A stretch of 64,000 nt of DNA from Cronobacter condimenti 1330 (GCF_001277255.1 NZ_CP012264.1:1178001-1242000), one strand, 5' to 3'; positions 33,863 through 43,290 are shown, numbered from the stretch's first letter. Translations and numbers: made by a program. Notes: generated by a model from the letters alone, not told the origin.

Positions 33863-36120
33863 TCAAGTAATTATTTTTAATGCGGCAGTTTTTATAGATA
33901 CTATATCTCTTTTAATTTCGTAACCATTTATTTCAAAATGTGCCCCACTATTACCTCTGAATTTAAACTGAATTGGGTTGGTTTCATACTTTAAGCCCCT
34001 TGATGCGACTTCTGTTACTCCGAAAGAGATTTCAAAAAGTTTCAAAGCTACCGCTGCTGCTTTAAATTCATACCAGTCAGGGGATTGTATATCAACCTTG
34101 GTCCCACCTTTAATTGTTATGGTACCCGGTGTTGAAATGTTAATGTCACCGTTAGTTATTTTCTGTTCCCAGTTTCCTGTGATCGTTGTATTTACACCAC
34201 CGGTAATTATATTTTTTTGTCCACCACTATGAACAAGTAGCTCATCACCATTTTGTATTTCAACACTGCGCCCACCCGTGGAGATCTTGACCCACATACT
34301 GCCATCTTCGAGGGTGAGATATTGCCAACCGTTCTTTATTTTCGTATGAACCGAGCCATCAATTGTTGTTGTAACATTTCCTTTAATATCAGAAACATCA
34401 CCACTATCAGTGATGGTCAGTTTACGCCCCTTCGAGATGGTTGTTGTTGTGCCCTGATTAAACGTCGCCGTTTCTTCCTTATCAACAGTCGTCGTCCGTT
34501 TCGCCTGGTAATAGAAAGAGGCATCTCCGACGACCTCGTCATTTTGGGTTTTGCCTATTTTAGTTGTACGATGACCATCGATATTTACCGCCTTATCATT
34601 TTCAACGGAAATATTCATATTTCGTTCTGAATGCAGGTCTACCGTCTCCCCCCAATCCGATCTTCAAAGAACAGATAACTGGCATTGTCTTTATTCCCAT
34701 CTTTGCTACGTGTCATAAAGCCCATACGGGTGGCATCGCCTGGTAACTCCCACGGCGGCATATTGGCTTCATTGTAAACACGGCCTGTTACGATGGGACG
34801 ATCCGGGTCTCCGTTAATAAAATCGATGACCACTTCATCATTAACACGAGGAATTTGTACCCCACCAAACCCTTGCCCAGCCCAGGCACTTGAAACGCGT
34901 ACCCAGCAAGAGCAGGTGTCATCACCTTTACCTTGACGATCCCAATGGAATTTAACTTTTACCCGGCCATACCTGTCAGTCCAAATACTTTCACCTTGAG
35001 GGCCAACAACTTTCGCTGTTTGCGGCCCATATGTTCTCGGCCAGGATGTGGCTTGAGCAGGTCGGAATACTACCGTTGATGGAATGACAGAGAAATCGAT
35101 TTGGTGATGCGTATTATTGTCCGCGCCGCTGGCATAGCGGTTTTCCTCAAACTGATAATGGGCTTCAATTGTGAGATATTCACCGTTATCACTAAAGAAG
35201 GGGGCATTGCTTAATAGAAATGTCGTGCCTGGCGCAATGCCGAGCGCCGTCGCAGTTCCATTAATACGATGATGTTCTACTTGCCATCTCTGCTGGCGGA
35301 TCCGCGCATACGTTTCGCCGTGTCCATGATCAACAAATCTCCCCGGCCAGTCATAAACATCTATTTTTCCGGGTTGCGGAGAGGAGGGATTCTGGCGAGC
35401 CTGATGCAGCCATGCATTAGGTTTACGGAAGTCATAGTCGTCCAGGCTGTAAAGGCCCGGCGTCACGAAGTCTGCGATTGCCCACTGAGCGATGCCTTCG
35501 GTCGTCGTGCTACCACCGGACGGAGTATGTTGGTAAGGGATTATTTCATAACCTTTCGCAGGCTTATATCGTTCAGCGGAATCAACCAGCACAAGTGTAT
35601 GCTTGTCCTTCTCATGCTGGAAGTAGTATGCAATCCCCTCCAGTTCCATTAAGCGACTGATGAAGTCAAAGCTACTTTCCTGATACTGGACGCTGTAATC
35701 CCAGACCCGATGGTTTTCAATCAATGCATCTTCAACATTGACCTGATATTCAGCAAGCAGGGTTTTAACAATTTGCGGTACTGTTTGTTCCTGGAAAATA
35801 CGCATATTACGATCGCGTTGCATCGGCCATAGATCCGACTCAACGGTGAGCGTATAGGCTGCATAACGGCTTCCGGATAATTCAACCGCGCTTACCGCAA
35901 CGCCGGTAACTTTTCCATTAAAGTATCTTGGGCTTAAGGCGTTTTGCGTTGGGATTGTTACAGTTAGTGGTTGCCCTAGTAACGCGCTGCGATCGATCCG
36001 TGCATCTGTACCTAGCAGCACGACATTGAGTGAGAATGGTTGCGAAATGGCCTCATGACCAGACATTTTCCAGAAAAGAAGCCCATCTATGGGCGTTTGA
36101 ATTGTTATACGGTTTGGCAT
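33863..36120 (-). pseudogene. vgrG: T6SS spike protein VgrG, frameshifted
   Basis: Two abutting frames make one VgrG of about 750 aa. Codons 1-493 (36120-34639) hold the gp27/gp5-like base and OB-fold (WDRQGKGDDTCSCWVRVSSAWAG, IPRVNDEVVIDFINGDPDRP). The second frame, to 33863, holds the beta-helical needle (ISVENDK ... TTTTISKG repeats, WYEFKAAAVALK). The join falls at a run of six G (34648-34653, C on plus); seven G would restore LFFEDRIGGETVDLHSERN. The final 60 residues form a non-repeat extension. VgrG tips the Hcp tube and carries effectors. No strong ribosome site precedes the ATG. Confidence 0.85.
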
Positions 36121-36369
36121 GAAAGAACTACTGGATGGGAGGGCCCTTCCTGGTATCTCCTGATAGCATAATGGCGCTTATTAAACTGCAACAGGAAGCT
36201 GCTTGACTACACACATTGTAAAAATTTTACCGGGGCTTTACAGAATCGGATTAATCCTGGTGACCAGCTCCCCGTTAATCAACACAAAATGTTGTCAGCA
36301 ACGTCTGTTCTTGGCACATAGCGGAAAGTAACAATTCAATACAAGTCTTTGTGATCTGCGCATAGTCAG

Positions 36370-36685
36370 GAATGACTAGCTGCTTGGCGTGATGACCACC
36401 GTACCAAAAGACGGGCGTTATGCTGTGTAACTTTTTCAGCCACGGCGTGGCGCAACTGAGCCTGTTAGATGAGAATACGCAAAGCACTAACAGCGAGGCG
36501 CTGATGTTACTGCTGTGCAAAATCAACTAGCAGTGCCATGGAAGACTATATTTTGCGGGCAAGGGATCCAACAGGTGCGGCAGATGAAGCACTAGATGCT
36601 GTCGCCGTGTTACACGGCGCGACTTGCTGATGTGCCGGTTGTACAAGCTAATTCCGGAAAAGGCTGTGTCGCTTTTGTGTCGTAA
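36370..36685 (+). pseudogene. umuC 3'-end remnant 2
   Basis: The most degraded copy. It reads NFFSHGVAQLSLLDENTQ in the correct frame (five T retained), then a stop, then in another frame LYFAGKGS and LSPCYTARLADVPVVQAN. It sits upstream of vgrG on the other strand. Confidence 0.75.
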
Positions 36686-36800
36686 ATGTGTCGTGACTGG
36701 CCGACAGGAGAAGTTCCAGAATGACAAATAACGACACAGTGAGCGATGCGAACGCGGAAAAACAGTGTATTTACAGTGCGTTAAAAATAGACCTACGTTC

Positions 36801-36837
36801 TTCTAAGCCGTGGGTCGCAGGTTCGAGTCCTGCAGGG
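36801..36837 (+). repeat. att-like direct repeat, copy 2 (partial argU)
   Basis: Exact 37-bp copy of the argU 3' half, followed by GCGCCA instead of CGCGCCA. The 5' half of the tRNA is missing, so this is not a functional tRNA but the footprint of a tRNA-targeting integration. An integrase remnant follows in the same arrangement as at argU. Confidence 0.85.
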
Positions 36838-36858
36838 GCGCCATTATTATTCAATGAT

Positions 36859-37103
36859 TTACCGTTTGCTATTTGCCTCCTGTTTTTCCATGTGGGACAG
36901 ATTTGGGACATTAACGTCAAAAATTGAGTCGATTTGCCTGGCATGCTCGATCAGATGACCTGGTGCAAGATGCGCATATCGCCTTACCATTTCTATGCCC
37001 CTCATCTGCTTGTTTCCTGAAGAACGGATAAAGGCACTCCGGCCTGAATAAGCCAACTGGCCCATGCGTGCCTCAGGTCATGAAAGCGAAAATCTTCTAT
37101 CCA
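36859..37103 (-). pseudogene. Integrase C-terminal remnant B
   Basis: Homologous to remnant A: WIEDFRFHDLRHAWASWL, then a frameshift in place of the GGWES segment, then GIEMVRRYAHLAPGHLIEHA and a different extreme C terminus. Divergence from remnant A exceeds that of the adjoining 1.33-kb repeat, suggesting different integrase lineages joined to the same repeat. Confidence 0.82.
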
Positions 37104-37184
37104 AATATTGTCTGCAACCCGCAAGGTGCGGCTTCTCTGCGCCTCAATAATGGGCGCATGATTGAATTTGCCAGGAAAGATTAG

Positions 37185-37316
37185 CCAGTAAAATGCGTGG
37201 GTAATACTCTTGTGTTTAAGGGTAAAGGCGCCAGTTGGTCAGATTGGACAGTACGCGGAGGAAATGCTTTAAACGAAGCCCCTCTGTGTTGCGAGGATTA
37301 TGGAAGCCAGGACTAA
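37185..37316 (+). pseudogene. 3' end of an unidentified (probably effector) gene, copy B
   Basis: Same tail as 31725-31856, with GASWSDWTVRGG and LCCEDYGSQD variants. The same in-frame TAG precedes it, so the truncation predates the duplication. Confidence 0.5.
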
Positions 37317-37587
37317 AATCCCGCCATTACCTTTCGTTTCATTCTGGCAGGCAACATTCATTATGGGATGCCCATTTGGTTTTACAGGGGGCGCTTTATG
37401 TGGTTTACCATATGGCAGGGGATGGGCCTTCAACCTTCCTGGCGATATTAAGGCGCTTTCAGATGGGATTCTATTTGGCATAATGATGGCAGCCTTGCAC
37501 AGGTGGCGTAAAAAGGCTAATAATCTGCCTGGTAAGGCCTGTAAATGCCGTGCAAACGAATCAGCATGGCTTAAATTTCACTTTTAG
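37300..37587 (+). CDS. Small membrane protein, candidate immunity protein, copy B
   Basis: A 95-aa twin of 31840-32127, starting MEARTKIPPLPFVSF with few substitutions (for example ILIM/TFIM). Two hydrophobic segments and the basic tail are preserved. Both copies remain open while the toxin tail upstream is broken, which suggests selection on the small gene. Confidence 0.55.
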   Translation: MEARTKIPPLPFVSFWQATFIMGCPFGFTGGALCGLPYGRGWAFNLPGDIKALSDGILFGIMMAALHRWRKKANNLPGKACKCRANESAWLKFHF

Positions 37588-37700
37588 CACACAGGAGCCG
37601 GCAGGGTCAGTAAACGGGGACACCGTATCTGCCTGAGTTTGGCTTACCATCAATAAAGTGAATGACGGATCTTTTAAGAAAACGTATGCCACTACATCTC

Positions 37701-38015
37701 TCAGTTAAACTGTTTTTCGTACATCTCTAAATGATGTTTAAAGAATTTTTCATAATCTTCGGCGGCACTCACTAAAATGGTTACTGCTATAGCAGGTTCA
37801 TCCAGCTCTTGTGAAAAATCTTCGATAGCGATGAAATTACAGTTTATTTTTTCATTGGTTTCGCTAATGAATAAGCCACATCCCGTTGTATCGATATTCG
37901 GTAAATAAAACATGGTTGGTATAAAAGCCCCATGAACGATCCCCATTGGTGGATCACCAAATTCTAATTCAGATACACCAATGGTTATGCCTTCTTTTCT
38001 AATCTCGAATATCAC
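37701..38015 (-). CDS. Conserved 104-aa protein, possible immunity protein, copy B
   Basis: Identical in protein sequence to 32241-32555 although the nucleotide copies differ at several silent sites. This suggests purifying selection or recent gene conversion. No membrane segment or signal peptide; function unknown. Confidence 0.6.
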   Translation of the reverse strand: MIFEIRKEGITIGVSELEFGDPPMGIVHGAFIPTMFYLPNIDTTGCGLFISETNEKINCNFIAIEDFSQELDEPAIAVTILVSAAEDYEKFFKHHLEMYEKQFN

Positions 38016-38211
38016 TTCACTCTCCTTAATTGTTACTATTTTGGCGTAATCGAGTTAATAGCGAATATAACAATGACTCGGAAATAAGGAGTTATTTTAT
38101 AGACCTACTCCCCATAAATTAACACATTTCTATTCAATTAATGTCCGCTCCCGGCACAGAGCATATGTTATTAACATCATACAAGCGTTTCTGATTTTCG
38201 CACTGTCAGGG

Positions 38212-38522
38212 ACAAAGCAATGTCCGGAAGCCGTATGGCGCGATGCCCACCGGTATCAGAACGCAGGTGTAATGCTGGGTGACTTTTCAGCCAGGGCGTG
38301 GCTCAACTAAACCTGTTTGACGAGAACGCGCCGTGCGCTAACAGCAAGGCGCTGATATTACTGATGGACAGGCTCGACCAGCAAAGCCGGGGAACACTCT
38401 ATTTTGCGCGGCAGGGGACAGTGGATCGAATGCTGAGGCGGGAGATGCTGCTGCCCTCCTATACGATACGGCTACTGATGTGCCTGTTGCGCGCGCAGGT
38501 TAAAAGTGACCTATTCAGGTAG
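38212..38522 (+). pseudogene. umuC 3'-end remnant 3
   Basis: Shares the missing T with remnant 1. The tail reads GTLYFARQGTVDRMLRREML and then LPSYTIRLLMC in a shifted frame. It is nearly identical to remnant 4 from 38238 on. Confidence 0.82.
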
Positions 38523-38682
38523 CTGCGCAACGAGGTCCGCTCTGAACGAATAGTCAAAGAATGCGAAATATTAATTACATCGTGATGGTTAAATTAAGTG
38601 TAAGCAGGTCATGGTTGTATGAGTAGTAGCATTTGCAACTTCACAGGAAAATTTCTTTTTTAGACTGATAAGTGACTTTCAA

Positions 38683-39198
38683 GTGACCATTAAATTTTCC
38701 CTGCTCTGGGAGGCTCATCCTGAAGTAAATGGCGATGCTGACCCATGTCGAAAGCCTGACGGACATAAGGCTTTTGAGGACCAGTGCGCTATCCGTCTCG
38801 GTGTTGCCTTAACCCGCTGCGGATACGATGTTAGCCGCCTAAAATTAGCGCAGTGCTGGTATCACCCCAAAACAGACGGTCATGTGTTAAGGGCTGAGGA
38901 ACTGGCATAAGCACTAAAAAGCACGGCAATCCCCGGGGTTTTTAGTGCGGTTAAAGTCAGCACTGAAAATTTCGAAAAGACGCTCCGGGGAGAGACCGGG
39001 ATAATTTTCTTTAAAGATTATTTCCGCAGAGGTAGCGAGAGCTTTAATAATCGGTCAGGAGACCATATCGACTTGTGGAATGGAGAGCGTGTAACATCGC
39101 GGTCAAGTTATCTTCGTATTCAATGGGGATTGCACTGGGAAGGTTACCTAAGTGATTTCTTTAATTCCCGTGAAATCTGGTTCTGGAAGATCATATGA
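38683..39198 (+). pseudogene. Tae4-like T6SS peptidoglycan amidase with one in-frame stop
   Basis: A 171-codon frame with TAA at codon 76 (38908-38910) and nothing else wrong. It begins at GTG (MTIKFSLLWEAHP). The catalytic Cys35 lies in the Tae4 motif DQCAIRLG, and GDHIDLWNG supplies His128 and Asp130, an NlpC/P60-like triad. Tae4 enzymes cut the D-Glu-mDAP bond of peptidoglycan in the target periplasm. One base change (for example CAA to TAA) explains the stop; it could also be a sequencing error. Its TGA overlaps the ATG of the next gene. Confidence 0.82.
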
Positions 39199-39437
39199 AG
39201 CGTTCGATGCAAATCTGCCTGGCGTCATTTGCTGGCCTGGTCGTTGGTGGGGGGCTCTTTATGGTGGTATTCCCATCTCTGGCACGCTTTTTTATTGGGC
39301 CGGTATATGGTGAAGATCAAATGTCTGCGAACGCCTCACTCTTATTCATCGGCTTACCTGCAACCGCGCTTGTGTTTGCCATCGCGGCGGGTATGTGGTG
39401 GGCAATACGTCTTAAGGCGAAAGCAAAATCTAAATAG
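39195..39437 (+). CDS. Small two-helix membrane protein after tae4, candidate immunity protein
   Basis: An 80-aa protein with helices at about residues 9-31 and 49-69, loop motif GPVYGEDQMS, and a lysine-rich end. It overlaps the Tae4 stop (ATGA). Homologous to 8889-9116, which also follows a Tae4 tail. Recurrence in two loci supports a functional link with the amidase. Classical Tai4 is a soluble periplasmic dimer, so this would be a different immunity family or an accessory protein. Function not demonstrated. Confidence 0.68.
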   Translation: MKRSMQICLASFAGLVVGGGLFMVVFPSLARFFIGPVYGEDQMSANASLLFIGLPATALVFAIAAGMWWAIRLKAKAKSK

Positions 39438-39486
39438 TATTGCGGTAAGTAAAATTCGGGTCAGAGACCAATTGAATAAATGTTTC

Positions 39487-39783
39487 CTGGCGCGATGCCC
39501 ACCGGTATCAGAATGCAGGTGTAATGCTGGGTGACTTTTCAGCCAGGGCGTGGCTCAACTAAACCTGTTTGACGAGAACGCGCCGTGCGCTAACAGCAAG
39601 GCGCTGATATTACTGATGGACAGGCTCGACCAGCAAAGCCGGGGAACACTCTTTTTTGCGCGGCAGGGGACAGTGGATCGAATGCTGAGGCGGGAGATGC
39701 TGCTGCCCTCCTATACGATACGGCTACTGATGTGCCGGTTGCTTGAGCAGGTTAAACGCGGCGCAGGCATTTATGCAAAATAA
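39487..39783 (+). pseudogene. umuC 3'-end remnant 4
   Basis: Begins abruptly at ARCPPVSE-type frame and shows MAQLNLFDENAPC ... LYF-like GTLFFARQGTVDRML. Almost identical to remnant 3. Ends in TAA at 39781-39783 after VKRGAGIYAK. It separates the Tae4 module from the LysR/SDR cassette. Confidence 0.8.
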
Positions 39784-39823
39784 GGTCCTACAGAGCGTAA
39801 ATCGGAGATTACCCTGCCAAAAG

Positions 39824-40735
39824 CTATTCATGCTCTGCTCTGAGAAAATCAATGAATGCGCGTAGCGGCGCAGACATAAATCTGCTGGAAAAATAGAGCC
39901 AGGGTCCTTCAAACGTCTGCCACCATTGCGGTAAGACAGGTGTAAGATCGTTGGTGTTGAAATGGGGCTGTAACCAATTTTCAAATGTGGCTATTACCCC
40001 CTTATTGCATCGCGCCATATCGATGGCCGCAGAGGCTCCATCCACACCGATGGTTATACGGCCCGGCGGATCAACTTTGATGGTTTCACCATTTCGCTCA
40101 AAGTGCCACGGGACAAGCGCCCCACTCGAAAATTTCATGCGTATACAGTCATGCTCAAGTAGATCGGCAGGATGATTGATTGCTCCTCTTGATGCGAGAT
40201 AAGCGGGGGTTGCTGCCAACGCTAATCTTTGGATTCTCGGCCCAATCGGCACCGCAATAACGTCTTTCGCCAAATGTTCACCGTAGCGTATGCCCGCATC
40301 GCAACCTGCTGCTGTCGCGTCTACCAGACGGTCATCTACCATAATTTCTACCCGAATGTGGGAATGTCGGGAGAGGAAACGGTCGAGTAACGGGGGCAAT
40401 ATGTCTACCATGACTGCCCCCGTCACGTTCAGTTTAAGTTCGCCGCGCAAACTTTGTTGGGAACTTGCTACGTCATTGAGGGCGGCTCTCATTTCCATGA
40501 GCAGAGGAGCAATTCGCCCGGCCAGCGCCTGACCAGCTTCTGTAGCCGTTACGCTGCGCGTACTTCTTGTAAAAAGCGGCACTCCAAGACTGAGTTCCAG
40601 CGTCGATATTCTCTCACTGACAGTCGATGGCGATAAACCAAGTTGCTTCGCTGCTGTGCGAAAGCTCCTTTCCTTGAATACCGCCATAAAAACCGACAGG
40701 TTCTCCATATTCGTCGTACTACTATTGTTCACCAT
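39824..40735 (-). CDS. LysR-family transcriptional regulator
   Basis: A 303-aa LysR protein: HTH MENLSVFMAVFKERSFRTAA ... LGLSPSTVSERISTLE, then the effector-binding domain. Start ambiguous among Met codons at 40804, 40735 and 40708; the last would begin exactly at MENLSVF. It diverges from the short-chain dehydrogenase gene and probably controls it, the usual LysR arrangement. Confidence 0.85.
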   Translation of the reverse strand: MVNNSSTTNMENLSVFMAVFKERSFRTAAKQLGLSPSTVSERISTLELSLGVPLFTRSTRSVTATEAGQALAGRIAPLLMEMRAALNDVASSQQSLRGELKLNVTGAVMVDILPPLLDRFLSRHSHIRVEIMVDDRLVDATAAGCDAGIRYGEHLAKDVIAVPIGPRIQRLALAATPAYLASRGAINHPADLLEHDCIRMKFSSGALVPWHFERNGETIKVDPPGRITIGVDGASAAIDMARCNKGVIATFENWLQPHFNTNDLTPVLPQWWQTFEGPWLYFSSRFMSAPLRAFIDFLRAEHE

Positions 40736-40855
40736 GCCGATCAGCCTGTTCACATTACGCCTGTTTATCAAAGCTATCAGGCAAGTTATAAATTCAAAAC
40801 ACAAATTATCTTTTTTACCAAAAGATCACACTTAACTAATCATTGGGAAGCGAGC

Positions 40856-41581
40856 ATGAATAATAAAAACGTATTCATTACCGGCGCAAACAAAAGTATT
40901 GGTTTTGAAACTGCCAGAATGTTGGGCTTACGCGGTTACAAAGTTTGGCTGGGTAGCCGTGACAGCAATCGTGGGCAATCTGCCGCAGCCAGGTTAGCTG
41001 AAGTGGGCATAGAGACACGCTTAATTATCATCGATGTGACGCATCCGCTCAGTATTGCGCAGGCCGCTCAGAAGATAGAAAAAGAAGATGGAAAACTGGA
41101 TGTTCTTATCAACAATGCTGGTATTTCAGGTGCCCAGGCGGTAGCCCCAAGCATGCAAAGCATCAGTGATATTATGGCAGTCTACGATACGAATGTATTT
41201 GGTATCATCAGAGTGACACAAGCTTTTATCCCCCTGCTTAAATGCGCGCGCAATGCAAAAATAATCATGGTCAGTAGCGGGCTGGGCTCTCTGGAATGGG
41301 TCTCTGATTTAAATCATCCTTATTCGCAGGTGCAAGCAATGGGTTATACCACTTCTAAAACAGCGGTTAATGCACTCACTGTCGCTTTCGCTAAAGAGTT
41401 GATGGATTATGGTATTAGCGTGAATTCAGTCGATCCGGGTTATACTGCCACGGATTTTAACGGGCATACAGGCTTCAGAACAGTTTCTGAAGCTGCCCAA
41501 GGAATTGTCTGGCTGGCAGATGACGCAAACTCGAATATAACCTCCGGTTTCTATTTTGACCAGAATAGAGCCCCGTGGTGA
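40856..41581 (+). CDS. Short-chain dehydrogenase/reductase
   Basis: A 241-aa classical SDR. The cofactor loop is TGANKSIG, followed by LINNAGISG, the catalytic Ser (MVSSGLGS) and YTTSK. Substrate unknown. Start chosen at ATG 40856, with GGAAG upstream; the frame is open further up to 40643 but that part lies inside the divergent regulator. Base composition is lower in GC than the backbone, as expected for an acquired cassette. Confidence 0.88.
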   Translation: MNNKNVFITGANKSIGFETARMLGLRGYKVWLGSRDSNRGQSAAARLAEVGIETRLIIIDVTHPLSIAQAAQKIEKEDGKLDVLINNAGISGAQAVAPSMQSISDIMAVYDTNVFGIIRVTQAFIPLLKCARNAKIIMVSSGLGSLEWVSDLNHPYSQVQAMGYTTSKTAVNALTVAFAKELMDYGISVNSVDPGYTATDFNGHTGFRTVSEAAQGIVWLADDANSNITSGFYFDQNRAPW

Positions 41582-41789
41582 CTGTAAATGTATGGCTACT
41601 TGCGTCGCACGCCTGAACTATTAGATAAAAGAGGGCGGTTCTTCTTTTTAAATCTGATCTAACCATCACGTTGCTACAACATATAAACGATGAAGGATGA
41701 GTAGTTTGGCTTGCGATATTTCTTCGTAAGAAAGCCGAGGTAATCGCGGTCCAGATAATAATTTTTGTCCTGCGGCCCCGGCGGGATCG

Positions 41790-42125
41790 TTATTCAATTA
41801 CGATGAGTTCTTCGGTCACAAGCCGAACTACGGAAGTTAAGTCGATGAAGTTTACATGGTCAGGATCCACCCTGGTTGCAAAATTGTCTGACTGAAAGAG
41901 TTTGTTCATGTCCTCCCTGCTGTCGAACCATGCCTCAACAACAGCATCGAACCGGGGTTCCTCTGAGGGCAGATGATCTACGGGGTAAGAAATCACGAAG
42001 CGGCGAATATGTTTCGCTTCGGGAATGGCAAGCAGCAGTGGGGCATGAACGTCGCGACGATAGTCCCTGAACTCCTGAATACTCATACCTTGCCTGCGCT
42101 TAAAACCGATAACGACTTTTATCAT
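41790..42125 (-). CDS. EthD-domain protein
   Basis: A 111-aa ferredoxin-like alpha+beta barrel protein: IKVVIGFKRRQGMSIQEFRD and FDAVVEAWFDSREDMNKLF fit the EthD/dimeric-barrel family. Members include small accessory proteins of oxidative pathways and polyketide cyclases. It is divergent from the AraC gene 111 bp away, which probably activates it. Confidence 0.8.
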   Translation of the reverse strand: MIKVVIGFKRRQGMSIQEFRDYRRDVHAPLLLAIPEAKHIRRFVISYPVDHLPSEEPRFDAVVEAWFDSREDMNKLFQSDNFATRVDPDHVNFIDLTSVVRLVTEELIVIE

Positions 42126-42236
42126 GAAAATATCCTCTGATGTTTATTAGTCAGTGCAGTTACTTCGACAGAGGATAGCCACGAAAGTAGAAACTAACTA
42201 TGCTCGAATATCCCTATTACTTTCGAGATCGTCCCC

Positions 42237-43154
42237 ATGGTTACCGATCCTTTATCTGATGTTCTTTCTCTACTAACCCCCGAAACATACATAGCGGGTG
42301 GATTCGACTTCGGAGGGAAATGGGCGCTTCAGTTCGAGAAACATTCTGGCCTTAAATATTTTGCGCTCGTATCGGGTAGTGCCTGGCTCACTGCCGATAG
42401 CGAGCCAAAACCGATAAGACTTGAGGCGGGTGATTGCGTCCTGTTACCAAATGGGCGTCGGTTCCTGATTGCTCGGGACCTTGCTTTCGAGCCAGTCGGC
42501 ATTGACACCATACCTGAAGAAGACTGGAACGGCGGCATCGCGACAGTGAATGGCGGAGGAGAAACGACTATGCTCGGCGGTCATTTCGGTTTCGCCGGCG
42601 AACATATCAACATGCTGCTCGGGTCTATGCCAGCCATCATCCGGCTCCGTGATGAGGATGATAAGGAGGGGCTGCGATGGGCCCTCAACCGTATGCGACA
42701 AGAGCTTTTCGGCGCTCAGCCTGGCGGCAGGCTTGTGGTACAGCATCTCGCGCATTTGATGCTAGTCCAGGCGCTACGTCTTTATCTCGCTCACGGTGTA
42801 GGAAAGGGGGTTGGCTGGCTGTTCGCGCTTAGTGATGAAAGGATCGCGGCGGCTGTTAACGCAATTCATACGAGCCCTGGCACCCGATGGACCTTGCCGG
42901 AGCTCGCGCAGAAGGCCGGGATGTCTCGATCCAAGTTCGCACTGAGGTTCAAAAGTATATCCGGAGCGTCGCCCATTGAATATCTGACACGATGGCGGAT
43001 GATGCTGGCATGTGACCGGCTTACCAATGGCACTGAATCTGTCTCCAGAATAGCATTTTCATTAGGCTATGAATCAGAAGCCGCGTTCAGTACCGCGTTT
43101 CGAAGACACATTGGATGTTCGCCACGGCGTTATTCTTTGAATAAAAAAAGCTAA
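42237..43154 (+). CDS. AraC-family transcriptional regulator with cupin domain
   Basis: A 305-aa regulator: N-terminal cupin (AraC-binding-like, residues about 15-190) with VSGSAWLTADSEP, and two C-terminal helix-turn-helix motifs ending ISRIAFSLGYESEAAFSTAF-type and SPRRYSLNKKS. Together with the EthD gene it forms a small divergent unit within the island. Confidence 0.88.
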   Translation: MVTDPLSDVLSLLTPETYIAGGFDFGGKWALQFEKHSGLKYFALVSGSAWLTADSEPKPIRLEAGDCVLLPNGRRFLIARDLAFEPVGIDTIPEEDWNGGIATVNGGGETTMLGGHFGFAGEHINMLLGSMPAIIRLRDEDDKEGLRWALNRMRQELFGAQPGGRLVVQHLAHLMLVQALRLYLAHGVGKGVGWLFALSDERIAAAVNAIHTSPGTRWTLPELAQKAGMSRSKFALRFKSISGASPIEYLTRWRMMLACDRLTNGTESVSRIAFSLGYESEAAFSTAFRRHIGCSPRRYSLNKKS

Positions 43155-43290
43155 TCGAAATCACTAATGCCTCTTTTTCACCCTCATAAAGTGGTCAATC
43201 TACACGTCCTGGCAAAACCTACGTACGCTCCTGACACAGGGCAGAGGTAATTAACACCCTATAAGTGTCTCTGATTTTCGCACAGTCAGA

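Larger units (their letters stand above)
37061..38392. repeat. 1.33-kb direct repeat, copy B
   Basis: See copy A at 31601-32932. After 38392 the two copies diverge inside the umuC remnant (GGGGAACACT here versus GGGGGAAAACT). Confidence 0.9.

Noticed and set aside
36801..36843. Second tRNA-Arg gene
   Set aside because: Only the 3' half from the anticodon loop on is present and the 5' half, D arm and promoter are missing; it is an attachment-site footprint.
36721..36927. 68-aa ORF with a good ribosome site (MTNNDTVSDANAEKQ...)
   Set aside because: It crosses the partial tRNA repeat and continues antisense to the integrase remnant, so at most its first 25 codons could belong to a truncated gene; no family is recognisable.
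38298..38522. 74-aa ORF starting MAQLNLFDENAPC as a new gene
   Set aside because: It is the C terminus of UmuC in a restored frame; the Met is internal to VAQLNLF, and parallel copies show the same degraded origin.
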